64,000 nucleotides of DNA from positions 1 to 64,000 of the forward strand of contig JAFVSK010000012.1 of assembly GCA_017503785.1 (NCBI GenBank), in the 5' to 3' direction. Shown here piece by piece: positions 10,972-20,140 of this stretch. The notes below the pieces were generated by a model. It made no database searches and was not told where the DNA came from. It saw nothing but the letters and a program-made list of their open reading frames with translations. Positions within the stretch are counted from its first letter, which is position 1. Each line of letters starts with the position of its first letter. The stretch comes from Clostridia bacterium (GTDB lineage Bacteria > Bacillota > Clostridia > Oscillospirales > Acutalibacteraceae). The translations under genes and the position numbers were made by a program.

Positions 10972-11330
10972 CAGCCCAGTTTTTTACCGCACTGATTGCA
11001 GAACGTAGCGTTATTAGCGTTAACGGCACCGCACTCCGCGCAACGCACGGCGTTTTTATTCTGCATAACACGGTCCTCCAAGCGGGCCAAAGCGGCTTCC
11101 TGCTCGGTCAGTTCCTCGATGCACGCATCAATCAACTCATCGACCGATTCCTCGGAACGGCGGCTATCGTATACCAGACGGCCCAAGCCTTCATACAACG
11201 AGGCGATCTCACGGCGCAGATCACCGATCTGCACATGGATCTTGGTCAGTTCAACCAGTTCCTCCGTTTTTCTGCCTGCGGTTTTCGCCACAGCCTTAGC
11301 GCGGGACAACACATCTTCAAATACTGCCAT
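10971..11330 (-). CDS. Coiled-coil protein with C-terminal zinc ribbon
   Basis: 119 aa, function unknown. Residues 1-85 are predicted alpha-helical and partly coiled coil; residues 95-119 hold a zinc ribbon CAECG...CNQCGKKLG with two CxxC pairs. No membrane segment. The stop codon overlaps the start of punA by one base, but no known link explains this. Similar small proteins are common and anonymous in Firmicutes. Confidence 0.75.
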   Translation of the reverse strand: MAVFEDVLSRAKAVAKTAGRKTEELVELTKIHVQIGDLRREIASLYEGLGRLVYDSRRSEESVDELIDACIEELTEQEAALARLEDRVMQNKNAVRCAECGAVNANNATFCNQCGKKLG

Positions 11331-11396
11331 TATTATCGCTCCTTTTGTATTCTATTATAATTTCATTATAAAAAACTATTGCACAAAAAACAAGAC

Positions 11397-12329
11397 CTAA
11401 CCAACAAATTCTCGCAAAAGTGCCTTCTCGGGTAACAGCGTTTCCGACACGCCTTTAAAAGTTGACAGCGCATTTTTCAGCAATTCTGCCGTTTCAAAAA
11501 AGCGGCTTTCAGCAGGCACCTCATCCAGCAGCGGCAACACCAAGGCGCCCAACATAGCAGGCTCATAAGCGTGGGTGGTATCAAACGTAACGTCGGCTGT
11601 ATCGACATACGGAAACAAATACAGATCTTCTCCGCGCACCACCTGCCGCCACATATCCATGGTATTTTCGGGAGAACTGTTGCGAAAACGTGCATCTCGA
11701 AGCAAGCGCCGCACCAACCGCAGATCGCGTTGCGAGAGCACCTCTTCCCCGTTACGCCTCACCGAGGACATCACGTTAATATAAATTTTAAACACGTTAT
11801 TCTGCGAAACATGCTGCAGGAGCAACGGATTCAGTGCGTGAATTCCTTCAAAGATCACCACCGAATCTTCGGAAATGCGCAATTCCACGCGTTCGGCACG
11901 CGGAGCGTGTGTGTAAAAATCAAACACGGGAAGCTGCGTTACACCACTCGCCAGCAATTCTTGCATACACCGCTCCAGCAGCGGCAGATCCAACGCTTCC
12001 ACCGCCTCGTAGTCGAAGCTGCCGTCGGGCAGCTGCGGTGCCTTACCGTAGCCTTGATAAAAATTATCCAGTGATACGGTATGCGTTTCGCGGCCACATT
12101 CGCGCAGCCGTTGCTGCAGTTTTAGGGCTGTTGTGGTTTTCCCCGATGCCGACGGACCCGAAATCAGCACCAGCTGCCGCCCCGACAGCCGTTGTATCCG
12201 TTCGGCAACCGCTGCAATCTCTTTTTCGTAGCGGTCACCTTCTTTGCGGATCAACCATTGCGGGTCGTAATGCAACAGGGTTTCTATTTGCTTTTGATCC
12301 AAACTGCGTGGCAGGATCAACCGACTCAT
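11397..12329 (-). CDS. Uridine kinase-like nucleoside kinase
   Basis: 310 aa. Walker A is ISGPSASGKTTTA near residue 57, followed by the substrate-site segment SLDNFYQGYG near 86 and FEGIHALNP near 158, the phosphoribulokinase/uridine kinase fold. Many clostridial relatives are about 550 aa with a TGS and threonyl-tRNA-synthetase-like N-terminal part; here only about 45 residues precede the kinase. The ATG overlaps the hemZ stop by 4 nt. Substrate (uridine, cytidine or other) unproven. Confidence 0.82.
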   Translation of the reverse strand: MSRLILPRSLDQKQIETLLHYDPQWLIRKEGDRYEKEIAAVAERIQRLSGRQLVLISGPSASGKTTTALKLQQRLRECGRETHTVSLDNFYQGYGKAPQLPDGSFDYEAVEALDLPLLERCMQELLASGVTQLPVFDFYTHAPRAERVELRISEDSVVIFEGIHALNPLLLQHVSQNNVFKIYINVMSSVRRNGEEVLSQRDLRLVRRLLRDARFRNSSPENTMDMWRQVVRGEDLYLFPYVDTADVTFDTTHAYEPAMLGALVLPLLDEVPAESRFFETAELLKNALSTFKGVSETLLPEKALLREFVG

Positions 12330-13801
12330 CCTCTCAATCGTTCGTAAAAGGTGCGTACAGCATCTTTCCGTTTCAGCATCTCCGAAATATCAGCATTGTA
12401 TTCATACGGAAACTTATAATTAAACACGCGTTCCAAATAATCGGTACCCGGCTGCTTCAGCTTGGAAACCGCGCCCGCGCCGCAGCCTAAAATGGTGTGA
12501 GTTTCATCCATGATATATACGTTATAGAGCCCTTCATAGCCTGCACGTGCCCAGCCCACGTTTTCTTGATTCCCCACCGTGCGGCTTTGACGGTACAGAT
12601 AATACGACCGATATCCTGCCTGCGGCAATACCTCGGCTGTGCGCGACACCATACGCGCCGCCTCATCGCCAATGCGATAATCGGCCCGCTTTTGAAGGGT
12701 AAGATTGGCAGCTCGCTTCATAGACAGCGTATGCACGGTAACACTTTCGGGTGACAGGCCTACGATTCCATCCAGCGTGCCGCAAAAGCTTTCGTACGTG
12801 TCGGTAGGCAATCCGGCAATAAGGTCGGTGTTAATATTTTCATGGCCGCAACGACGCGCCGTATCAAAAGCCTCGTAAAACTGTTCCACCGTGTGCCGCC
12901 GCCCGATGTGCGTGAGCACGGCATTGTTCAGCGTTTGCGGATTAATGCTGATACGTGACACTCCCGCCGCTTTCAGCACACGCAGCTTTTCTTCGGTAAC
13001 CGTATCGGGACGGCCCGCTTCCACGGTGTACTCGCGCACCGTGGACAGATCGAAATGCTTAGCCACCGTTTCGGTTAAGCAGTACAGCTGCTCGGCAGAC
13101 AGCGTTGTCGGCGTACCGCCGCCGAAATACACCGTTTCCAAGCGAAGCCCCAATTCGCGCGCCAGCTTCCCCGTATAGGTCAATTCCTGCGCAAGCAGCT
13201 CCACGTATTCCGGCATCAATTTTGCTGCACGCGTTACGGTTTGCGACACGAATGAGCAATAGTCGCAGCGAGTGGGACAAAACGGAATCGACACGTACAA
13301 ACTGTACGAATCGGGCTGCGACAGCGAAAGCAACGCATCCTCTGCCGCCAACGTGTTACGGCACAACTCCAGCTTATGATCGCTGACGAGTAAGCGGTCG
13401 CGCAGCCAAGAAAGTGCCTTTTCTTCGCCCATTTCAGCTGTTAAACGGCGCAACAACTTGACGGGACGCACACCCGTAACAATACCCCAATCCTGCGTAA
13501 CACCGCACATTTTCACAAACAAGCGATACAGTAATTCACACAGTACCAGTTCACATTCATCCCGATATTCCGGATGCGTATTGGGTACCGTTTGGGTAAG
13601 CTCTTCATCAAAATCAGCTAACGTCAGCCGACACGTTAACACCGTTTGCTCAGCGCCCTTTTCCAGACACGTGTTGGCGACAACACCGGCAGGAATTTCC
13701 TCGTTCTCCTGCGGAATGACGATCTTTTCCTGCGGCAAAAACAAACGGCAAATATTTTGCAATTCAAAATGATAGGTATGCCCTTGTAACAGTAAAACCA
13801 T
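12326..13801 (-). CDS. hemZ: Oxygen-independent coproporphyrinogen dehydrogenase-like radical SAM protein HemZ
   Basis: 491 aa, near the length of Bacillus HemZ. An N-terminal region of about 165 residues is followed by a radical SAM domain with the 4Fe-4S motif CPTRCDYC, then YFGGGTPTTL and EAGRPDT, and a HemN-type C-terminal part. Probably active only without oxygen. It lies in the recJ-relA-dtd-MBL-hemZ order typical of clostridia. A heme-chaperone role (HemW-like) is a possible alternative. Confidence 0.85.
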   Translation of the reverse strand: MVLLLQGHTYHFELQNICRLFLPQEKIVIPQENEEIPAGVVANTCLEKGAEQTVLTCRLTLADFDEELTQTVPNTHPEYRDECELVLCELLYRLFVKMCGVTQDWGIVTGVRPVKLLRRLTAEMGEEKALSWLRDRLLVSDHKLELCRNTLAAEDALLSLSQPDSYSLYVSIPFCPTRCDYCSFVSQTVTRAAKLMPEYVELLAQELTYTGKLARELGLRLETVYFGGGTPTTLSAEQLYCLTETVAKHFDLSTVREYTVEAGRPDTVTEEKLRVLKAAGVSRISINPQTLNNAVLTHIGRRHTVEQFYEAFDTARRCGHENINTDLIAGLPTDTYESFCGTLDGIVGLSPESVTVHTLSMKRAANLTLQKRADYRIGDEAARMVSRTAEVLPQAGYRSYYLYRQSRTVGNQENVGWARAGYEGLYNVYIMDETHTILGCGAGAVSKLKQPGTDYLERVFNYKFPYEYNADISEMLKRKDAVRTFYERLRG

Positions 13802-13804
13802 AGT

Positions 13805-14422
13805 TTAATTCCTCGCAAGGAAAGGATTGTAACGGCGTTCATAGCCAATGGTGGTTTCCTCGCCGTGGCCGGCAATTACGCGAAGCTCATCCGGCAACTC
13901 GCTTAAGCGGCGCAGACTGTGAAACATGGCAACGGTATCACCGCCGGGCAAGTCAGTACGCCCCATGCTGCCGGCAAACAACGTGTCGCCGGCCATCAAA
14001 ACATCCTCACAACGGTAGCAGCAGCTACCCGGCGTATGACCGGGTGTGTGCAGCACCTCCAGCACCATCTCGCCTACCGTAACGGTATCACCATCACGCA
14101 GCAAACGATCTGCCGTGAGAGAATACGGCAGCAACTGCGGCGGAATTAAACTTAACGCCTCATTCGACAGTGCAGGCTCATCGGCTTCGTGCACCAACAG
14201 CGGCGCACCGGTAGCCTCCTGCAAGGCCTTTGTAGCCAAGATATGATCAAAATGCACGTGGGTGAGCAAGATCGCCTCCACCGTACCGCTGCACCGCTTT
14301 AGTAGCGCTAACAAGCGCGGCGCCTCGTCACCGGGATCCACCACCGCGAGGTGACCGTTTCCATCGGATAGGAGCACACAATTGGCCTGCAGAGCACCCA
14401 CAGGATAATACGAAACCGTCAT
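13805..14422 (-). CDS. Metallo-beta-lactamase-fold hydrolase (glyoxalase II-like)
   Basis: 205 aa. Zinc ligands are in HVHFDH (near residue 53), HTPGHTPGS (near 126) and AGDTLFAGS (near 146). The frame begins five codons upstream, but GGGAGAAG is correctly placed for the ATG at 14422, which also gives a 4-nt overlap with dtd. Hydroxyacylglutathione hydrolase-like by family, though clostridia often lack glutathione, so the true thioester or other substrate is open. Confidence 0.85.
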   Translation of the reverse strand: MTVSYYPVGALQANCVLLSDGNGHLAVVDPGDEAPRLLALLKRCSGTVEAILLTHVHFDHILATKALQEATGAPLLVHEADEPALSNEALSLIPPQLLPYSLTADRLLRDGDTVTVGEMVLEVLHTPGHTPGSCCYRCEDVLMAGDTLFAGSMGRTDLPGGDTVAMFHSLRRLSELPDELRVIAGHGEETTIGYERRYNPFLARN

Positions 14423-14877
14423 TTTTTCTTCTCCCAATCCACCGTATCCAATTGAATAGTGACCGGACCCTCACCGCTCATATTCACCGTCATATCCGCA
14501 CCAAACTCGCCCGCTTCCACGTGTAAACCAAGCGCGCGAAGTTCCGTCATGAATCGCTCATACAGCGGTTCGGCCTGCTCGGGGCGGGCTGCAGCGAAGA
14601 AATCGGGACGACGACCGTGCGAGCAATTGGCAGCCAGCGTAAAGTTCGACACCACCAACACCTCGCCTTGAATATCCAACAGCGATAAATTCATTTTATC
14701 CTGCTCATCGGTAAACACGCGCAAGTTTGCAATCTTTTGCGCCATCAGCACGGCTTCCGCCTCGGTATCCTCACGCAGAACACCCAACAGCACCAAGGCA
14801 CCGGAACCAATGCTGCCGGTGGTGTGACCGTCAACCGTGACAGAGGCATTATAGACTCGTTGAAAAACCGCTTTCAT
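14419..14877 (-). CDS. dtd: D-aminoacyl-tRNA deacylase
   Basis: 152 aa. The N-terminus MKAVFQRVYNASVTVD, the SNFTLAANCSHGRRPDF segment near residue 77 and NMSGEGPVTI near 138 are diagnostic. Hydrolyses D-amino acids and glycine from mischarged tRNA. The start codon overlaps the relA stop (TAATG), so translation is probably coupled. Confidence 0.95.
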   Translation of the reverse strand: MKAVFQRVYNASVTVDGHTTGSIGSGALVLLGVLREDTEAEAVLMAQKIANLRVFTDEQDKMNLSLLDIQGEVLVVSNFTLAANCSHGRRPDFFAAARPEQAEPLYERFMTELRALGLHVEAGEFGADMTVNMSGEGPVTIQLDTVDWEKKK

Positions 14878-17072
14878 TATACACCGCTTCTTTCAATGGA
14901 AATGATACCGCGAATGCGCTGCAAGCGCGCCATAACCTCCTGCAGATGCTTCACGCTGTTAACACCGACCGTCATCAGCATTTCTGCTTTACCCTCGCGG
15001 TTTTCCCCACGAGCCTGCATACCATAGATCATCACGTGCATGGCAGCTAGCTGTGAGGTAATATCAGCCAGTAATTCAATACGGTCGGTGGCTTCGATAC
15101 GAAGCTCGGCCTTAAACTCCTCGCGAACGGAATCTTCCCATTCCACCGATACCCAGCGTTCACGTTCGGGACAATGAACGAGATCCTTCGGAACGTTGGC
15201 GCAATCGCGCTGATGAATGGAAACACCGTAGCCACGCGTGATAAACCCGACGATTTTATCCCCCGGCACCGGATTGCAGCACCGCGCAAACTTTACGAGG
15301 CAATTATCCATATTCTCGATGATAACGCCGCCGTTATGATGCCGATGTGTGCGCTGCGGCAGGGTTTCGGGAGTAACAGGCTCGGTTTTTGCGTATTTTT
15401 GTGCATCGTCCTTCATGCGCGGAATCAAGCGCGACAGCAAAATACCACCGTAACCGATAGCCGCGTAGAAATCGTCGATGGTGGCACAGTGCTGACGCTT
15501 GGCCTGCGTCAGCAAAAAGTCCTCCATGTCCTCTTCGGACAAGCGGATAAAATTACGCGCCATCTCGCGCTCCAGTTCCTCGCGGCCCTGCTCGATATTT
15601 TCCTCACGCCGCTCGCGCTTATACCACGAACGGATCTTGTTGCGCGCCTCGCTGGTTTTAACCAACTGCAACCAATCACGGCTGGGACCGCGGTTAGGCG
15701 TGGTGGCGGTTAAGATCTCGACGATCTCCCCCGTCTTCACTTGATAATCAATCGAAACAATGCGACCGTCCACCTTGGCACCAACCATGCGATTGCCAAC
15801 CTCGGAGTGAATGGCGTAAGCAAAGTCGATCACTGTGGCGCCGCGCGGCAGGTTGACCACCTTGCCTCGTGGGGTGAATACGAACACATCATCTGACGAA
15901 AGATCGGTTTTAATGGAGTGCACGATATCCTCTGCATCATCGACATCCTGCTGGTTCTCAATAAATTGACGTACCCACGCCACCTTGTCCTCCAGGCGAT
16001 CCTTCTTTTGAATGCCCAACTTATATTTCCAATGCGCAGCGATGCCGTATTCCGCCGTGTGATGCATTTCCCACGTGCGGATCTGAATTTCAAACGGAAT
16101 TTTCTCCTGGCTGATCACCGTGGTATGCAGCGATTGGTACATATTGCTTTTCGGTGTGGAGATATAATCCTTAAAACGATTGGGAATGGGCCGAAACAGA
16201 TCGTGCACGATGCCCAGCACATTATAGCAATCGTTAACCGTATCCACAATGACACGCACGGCGAAGATATCGTAGATCTCGTCGAATGCACGCCCTTGCA
16301 TATACATTTTTCGATAAATACCCGTAATGCTCTTCAAACGACCACTGACGTACGGATTAAGTCCGTATTCCTGCAAGCGTTCCAACAGACGCTTTTGGAT
16401 ATCCTCCAAAAACGCTGTCCGATCGTCACTGTGCATATTGATGTTATCCTCGATCTCCTTGCAGGCCATCGGGTCCAGCAAACGAATGGAAATATCCTCC
16501 AATTCATCTTTGATGGCACGAATACCAAGCCGATGTGCAATCGGCGCGTAGATATCCATTGTTTCCTTGGCCTTATCACGGCGTTTTTGAGGATCCCACC
16601 CGGAGTTGGTGCGCATGTTATGCAAGCGGTCGGCCAGTTTGATGATGATAACCCGAATATCCTGCGACATGGCCATCAGCATTTTACGCACATTTTCCGC
16701 CTGCTGCTCCTCCTTGGTGGAGAAGGGCATTTGCGTGATCTTGGTAACACCATCGACCAGCAACGCAATATTCTCACCGAACTGTTGCCTTACTTCTTCC
16801 AGTTCCACCGAAGTATCTTCCACAACATCGTGTAAAATGGCGGCAACAATGGCTTCATTATCCATCCCGAGTTCCACCAAAATACACGCAACCTGCAACG
16901 GATGGCACACGTAATCGCCACCCGAATATCGTTTTTGCCCGGCGTGAGCCTCGCAAGCAATAGCAATGGCACGATCGATCATGTCCATGTTGTAGTTCTT
17001 TTCATTACCGCCGATAGCTTTACGCAATGCGGCGATCGCTTCGTCTTGATATTTAATTTCTTCAATCGCCAC
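14877..17072 (-). CDS. relA: Bifunctional (p)ppGpp synthetase/hydrolase RelA/SpoT
   Basis: 731 aa, full length. The hydrolase HD domain (about 45-190) has HAGQKRYSGGDYVCHP and HDVVEDT; the synthetase domain is at about 235-350, TGS at about 395-455 (VFTPRGKVVNLPRGAT), then a helical/zinc-finger part with CCNPVPGDKIVGF near 595, and a C-terminal ACT domain. Both hydrolase and synthetase motifs are intact. Sits between recJ and dtd as in most Firmicutes; no apt gene intervenes here. Confidence 0.96.
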   Translation of the reverse strand: MAIEEIKYQDEAIAALRKAIGGNEKNYNMDMIDRAIAIACEAHAGQKRYSGGDYVCHPLQVACILVELGMDNEAIVAAILHDVVEDTSVELEEVRQQFGENIALLVDGVTKITQMPFSTKEEQQAENVRKMLMAMSQDIRVIIIKLADRLHNMRTNSGWDPQKRRDKAKETMDIYAPIAHRLGIRAIKDELEDISIRLLDPMACKEIEDNINMHSDDRTAFLEDIQKRLLERLQEYGLNPYVSGRLKSITGIYRKMYMQGRAFDEIYDIFAVRVIVDTVNDCYNVLGIVHDLFRPIPNRFKDYISTPKSNMYQSLHTTVISQEKIPFEIQIRTWEMHHTAEYGIAAHWKYKLGIQKKDRLEDKVAWVRQFIENQQDVDDAEDIVHSIKTDLSSDDVFVFTPRGKVVNLPRGATVIDFAYAIHSEVGNRMVGAKVDGRIVSIDYQVKTGEIVEILTATTPNRGPSRDWLQLVKTSEARNKIRSWYKRERREENIEQGREELEREMARNFIRLSEEDMEDFLLTQAKRQHCATIDDFYAAIGYGGILLSRLIPRMKDDAQKYAKTEPVTPETLPQRTHRHHNGGVIIENMDNCLVKFARCCNPVPGDKIVGFITRGYGVSIHQRDCANVPKDLVHCPERERWVSVEWEDSVREEFKAELRIEATDRIELLADITSQLAAMHVMIYGMQARGENREGKAEMLMTVGVNSVKHLQEVMARLQRIRGIISIERSGV

Positions 17073-17074
17073 AG

Positions 17075-19108
17075 TTACCCCTCCTTCGCAAGTAAAAAAC
17101 GTGCGGTTTCCGTTTCGTTCAGATCGGCCTTACCGCTGGTTTCGCGCACAGCAATCGACACGTTGTCGCCTTCGTTGTGCCACTCAATCAAACCGGCTTC
17201 ACGCAGAATACGGCAAGCAAGCAATACGTCAACACACGATACGGTTTCCGTTTTCAACCGGTAGCATAACACTTCCTGCGGGCCGTAAAACGGACGCTGC
17301 TTCAAATAGCGATACACCCGAGCAAGGCTATCTCGGGTAGGCATCACCACGTCCTCACGCATTTCGCGGCGCAGCACATTCTCACACGTGGCTAACGCCT
17401 CTAACAGTTCCTCCTGCGGGAGGTCGGTATGGCGAATGTCGCGCACTACGATGGTAACGCCCACCTGACCGCGATAATCGCTCCGATCTAAAATGACCGC
17501 CAAATCAACAATTTCACCGACGCCGTAGGAAAACTCCTCCGGCGTGGTAGAAAACTTCATTGCGGTAATCGTGTTGCCGTCGCGAGAAAGCGTGAGCCGC
17601 AAATGCTTACCACCGCCAACGGCATCCACACGTTCCAGTTTCATGCGCACCAAACCGAATATCGGACGCGGATTTCCAGCCCCCACCGGCTCCAAAGCGG
17701 ATAGCACCGCCAGCATATCCGGCGTGATCTGACCCGGACGAAGACGGCAATCCAAATTCAACTCCGCTACAGGCATTGTCGGTGCAATTTGTTTGGCATA
17801 GTCATTGATCAGACGACAAAACTCCGGGATACGCGCTTCTTCAATGGTGAGACCGGCCGCCTGCTCGTGACCGCCGTAGCCCAAAAGACAGCTTTCGCAC
17901 GCATGCAGTGCTTCGTACAAAGAAAAGCCCTTAATGCTGCGCCCCGAACCGCGAGCAATACCGTCATCAACACTCAACACGATGCAAGGCTTACCAAAGC
18001 GTTCCATTAAACGAGCGGCAATGATACCCAGCACCCCTTGATGCCACCGCTTCCCCCACACCACCAGAATGCGCTGCGAGAGAATGTCGTCGTTATGTTG
18101 GAGTGATTGTAACAATTCTTTTAGGATCTGCGCCTCGGTGGTCTGACGATCGTTGTTAAGCAAATGGATCTCATTCGCCAAGGCTGTGGCCTCTTCTTCA
18201 CTTTCGCTGAGCAGCAACGCGGCCGCCTTGTGCGGATCGCCCATGCGCCCCGCCGCGTTAATGCGCGGTGCCAGCGTGAACGCCACGCCAGAAGCGTTAA
18301 GCGCCTTTTCCGTGCCACCGAATTCACGCAAACGGCGCAGACCTAACCGACAATCGCTGCGGTTAATGCGCTGCAATCCACGGCGCACCAGCACGCGGTT
18401 ATCGCCGTGCAGCGGCATCACATCGGCCAACGTGCCAAGTGCCACCAGATCGCCGTACTCCTCCAGTACACGATCGGGGTCGCCCTCCAAAGCGCATACC
18501 AACTGAAAAGCCACGCCAACACCGGCGAGGTCTTTAAAATCTCCGGTGCAATCCTTGCGATGCGGATCCACCACCGCTACCGCGCGGGGAAGCTCCTCGG
18601 GCGGCTGATGGTGGTCGGTCACCACCACGTCGATACCGCAAGAGGCGGCATAGTCCACCTCTTCAACGGCAGAAATGCCGTTATCGACGGTGATGATCAA
18701 CTGCACACCGTCTTGTGAAAGCTCGTCAATGCTGCCGCAATGCAGGCCGTAGCCCTCGCCTTCGCGAAGCGGCAAACGGTATTGTACACGGGCACCCTTG
18801 CTGCGCAGATAGGAATATAGCAGCACGGTAGCAGTAACGCCGTCGGCATCGTAATCACCGTATACGGCAATACTTTCACCCTCGTCAACAGCCCGCTGAA
18901 TACGTTCAACCGCAGCATCCATATCTGTGTAAGAGAAAGGATCGCTCATCAATTCGTTGCCCACCAAAAACTCCATAGCGGCTTGTGCATCGGTAATGCC
19001 GCGACCGGTAAGCATAAGGCACAGAAGCGGGTCTAATCCGCACTCTGCGGAAAGTTCTCCAGCCAATTCTTTATCTAACTGTGTATATGTCCAGCGCTTA
19101 TAGCTCAT
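17075..19108 (-). CDS. recJ: Single-stranded-DNA exonuclease RecJ
   Basis: 677 aa. DHH phosphoesterase motifs YGDYDADGVTA near residue 80 and TDHHQPP near 163, a DHHA1 domain with GYGGHEQAAG near 405 and an OB-fold region after it. The C-terminal 100 residues resemble the extension seen in Firmicute RecJ. First gene of the recJ-relA-dtd-MBL-hemZ-kinase transcript, with its own promoter 34 nt upstream. Confidence 0.95.
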   Translation of the reverse strand: MSYKRWTYTQLDKELAGELSAECGLDPLLCLMLTGRGITDAQAAMEFLVGNELMSDPFSYTDMDAAVERIQRAVDEGESIAVYGDYDADGVTATVLLYSYLRSKGARVQYRLPLREGEGYGLHCGSIDELSQDGVQLIITVDNGISAVEEVDYAASCGIDVVVTDHHQPPEELPRAVAVVDPHRKDCTGDFKDLAGVGVAFQLVCALEGDPDRVLEEYGDLVALGTLADVMPLHGDNRVLVRRGLQRINRSDCRLGLRRLREFGGTEKALNASGVAFTLAPRINAAGRMGDPHKAAALLLSESEEEATALANEIHLLNNDRQTTEAQILKELLQSLQHNDDILSQRILVVWGKRWHQGVLGIIAARLMERFGKPCIVLSVDDGIARGSGRSIKGFSLYEALHACESCLLGYGGHEQAAGLTIEEARIPEFCRLINDYAKQIAPTMPVAELNLDCRLRPGQITPDMLAVLSALEPVGAGNPRPIFGLVRMKLERVDAVGGGKHLRLTLSRDGNTITAMKFSTTPEEFSYGVGEIVDLAVILDRSDYRGQVGVTIVVRDIRHTDLPQEELLEALATCENVLRREMREDVVMPTRDSLARVYRYLKQRPFYGPQEVLCYRLKTETVSCVDVLLACRILREAGLIEWHNEGDNVSIAVRETSGKADLNETETARFLLAKEG

Positions 19109-19141
19109 AATGTTTCCCCGTTCACAAAAAACTTACAGTAT

Positions 19142-19170
19142 ACTATACCATTTTTTGCGAAACTATTCAA
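19142..19170 (-). promoter_or_regulatory. SigA-type promoter of the recJ-relA operon
   Basis: Minus strand TTGAAT (19165-19170), 17-nt spacer, TATAGT (19142-19147). Back to back with the abrB-like promoter on the other strand. Confidence 0.65.
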
Positions 19171-19229
19171 CCGATTTTTTAACATTTCCTATACCCTTAT
19201 ATTATTTATTTGACAATTTTCTGTTTTTC

Positions 19230-19258
19230 TTGACAATAATTGGAAAAGGTGATATGGT
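19230..19258 (+). promoter_or_regulatory. SigA-type promoter of the abrB-like gene
   Basis: TTGACA (19230-19235), 17-nt spacer, TATGGT (19253-19258), about 30 nt before the start codon. Confidence 0.65.
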
Positions 19259-19289
19259 ATATTCACAGTTTCAAGGAAAGGGGTACTGT

Positions 19290-19535
19290 ATGAAACCTAC
19301 GGGTATCGTTCGCCGTCTCGACAACCTCGGCCGCATTGTGCCACCCATGGAAATGCGGCGCGTTCTGGGCATTGAGGACCGCGATGCGTTGGAAATCACA
19401 TTAGAGGGCGATGCCATTGTTATGCGCAAATACGTGCCCACCTGCGTTTTTTGCGGCAGCACCGATGAGTTAACGGAATACAAGGAACGCACCGTTTGCT
19501 CCCATTGTTTGCACGAATTAGCCAAGAAGTTATAG
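19290..19535 (+). CDS. AbrB-family transition-state regulator with zinc ribbon
   Basis: 81 aa. Residues 1-50 form a swapped-hairpin AbrB/SpoVT DNA-binding domain (GIVRRLDNLGRIVPPMEMRR). Residues 53-76 have two cysteine pairs (CVFC...CSHC) expected to bind zinc. The frame is open further upstream, but AAAGGGG precedes the ATG at 19290 and this gives the normal AbrB start. Probably a pleiotropic stationary-phase or sporulation regulator; targets unknown. Confidence 0.9.
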   Translation: MKPTGIVRRLDNLGRIVPPMEMRRVLGIEDRDALEITLEGDAIVMRKYVPTCVFCGSTDELTEYKERTVCSHCLHELAKKL

Positions 19536-19545
19536 CTATTACATA

Positions 19546-19577
19546 AAAACCGTCTTGCTTTTGCAAGGCGGTTTTTT
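19546..19577 (+). terminator. Terminator after the abrB-like gene
   Basis: ACCGTCTTGC / GCAAGGCGGT stem with a TTTT loop and a six-T tract. Confidence 0.88.
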
Positions 19578-19638
19578 CTTTGCTCATTATTCCGCTGCTC
19601 GCCTCATATACTTTTACCACGAAAGGTGTGAGCAGAGT

Positions 19639-20127
19639 ATGAACAGTGATCTTCGTACACGAATGGAACGTTATGAACAAGAACTGCTGGCTTTGCGTAG
19701 CCAAGCGGTTCCGTTGGAAACACAAACCGATATCGCACAACAAACTGCGAGCACCGCACCGTTGCAGGTGCGGGTAACCGCCGCCAATGAAGCGATCCCG
19801 ATTGCCGATGCGCTGGTCATCATCAGCCGCGAAAACGGCAACGACCGAACCGTTGTAAAAACCGCCTTGACAGATAGGAGCGGGCTGACGGAGCTAATGG
19901 TGTTGCCGGCAACCGATCCGTCGTTAACACTGCAGCCGGAAAACAACATTCCGCTGATCACCTACGAAATTCAAGTAGCCGCTCCGGGGTATTACCGCAT
20001 TCGCAACAGCGGTATTCCGTTATACGGTGGCGTAGCGACCACGCTTCCCATCTCTATGGTGCCGCTGCCGGAATTTGAAGCGCCGGAAGCAGAGCTCGAC
20101 TTCAACGTGCCTCGCAACAATTTGTAA
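19639..20127 (+). CDS. Small protein with transthyretin/carboxypeptidase-regulatory-like fold
   Basis: 162 aa. A helical N-terminus (1-40) is followed by a single beta-sandwich of about 95 residues: PLQVRVTAANEAIPIADALV, DRSGLTELMVLP, YEIQVAAPGYYRI. No signal peptide. Start at 19639 chosen by the GAAAGGTGTGAG stretch upstream and a poor extension. It is 13 nt ahead of a SpoIID-like gene and probably co-transcribed with it. A CATATACT box near 19602 resembles mother-cell sigma -10 elements, weakly. Probably a spore or wall protein; unproven. Confidence 0.7.
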   Translation: MNSDLRTRMERYEQELLALRSQAVPLETQTDIAQQTASTAPLQVRVTAANEAIPIADALVIISRENGNDRTVVKTALTDRSGLTELMVLPATDPSLTLQPENNIPLITYEIQVAAPGYYRIRNSGIPLYGGVATTLPISMVPLPEFEAPEAELDFNVPRNNL

Positions 20128-20140
20128 AGGAGGAAAGTCA

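Noticed and set aside
15918-16835. 305-codon plus-strand frame inside relA/spoT
   Set aside because: Antisense shadow of a fully conserved gene; no start signal and no recognisable protein.
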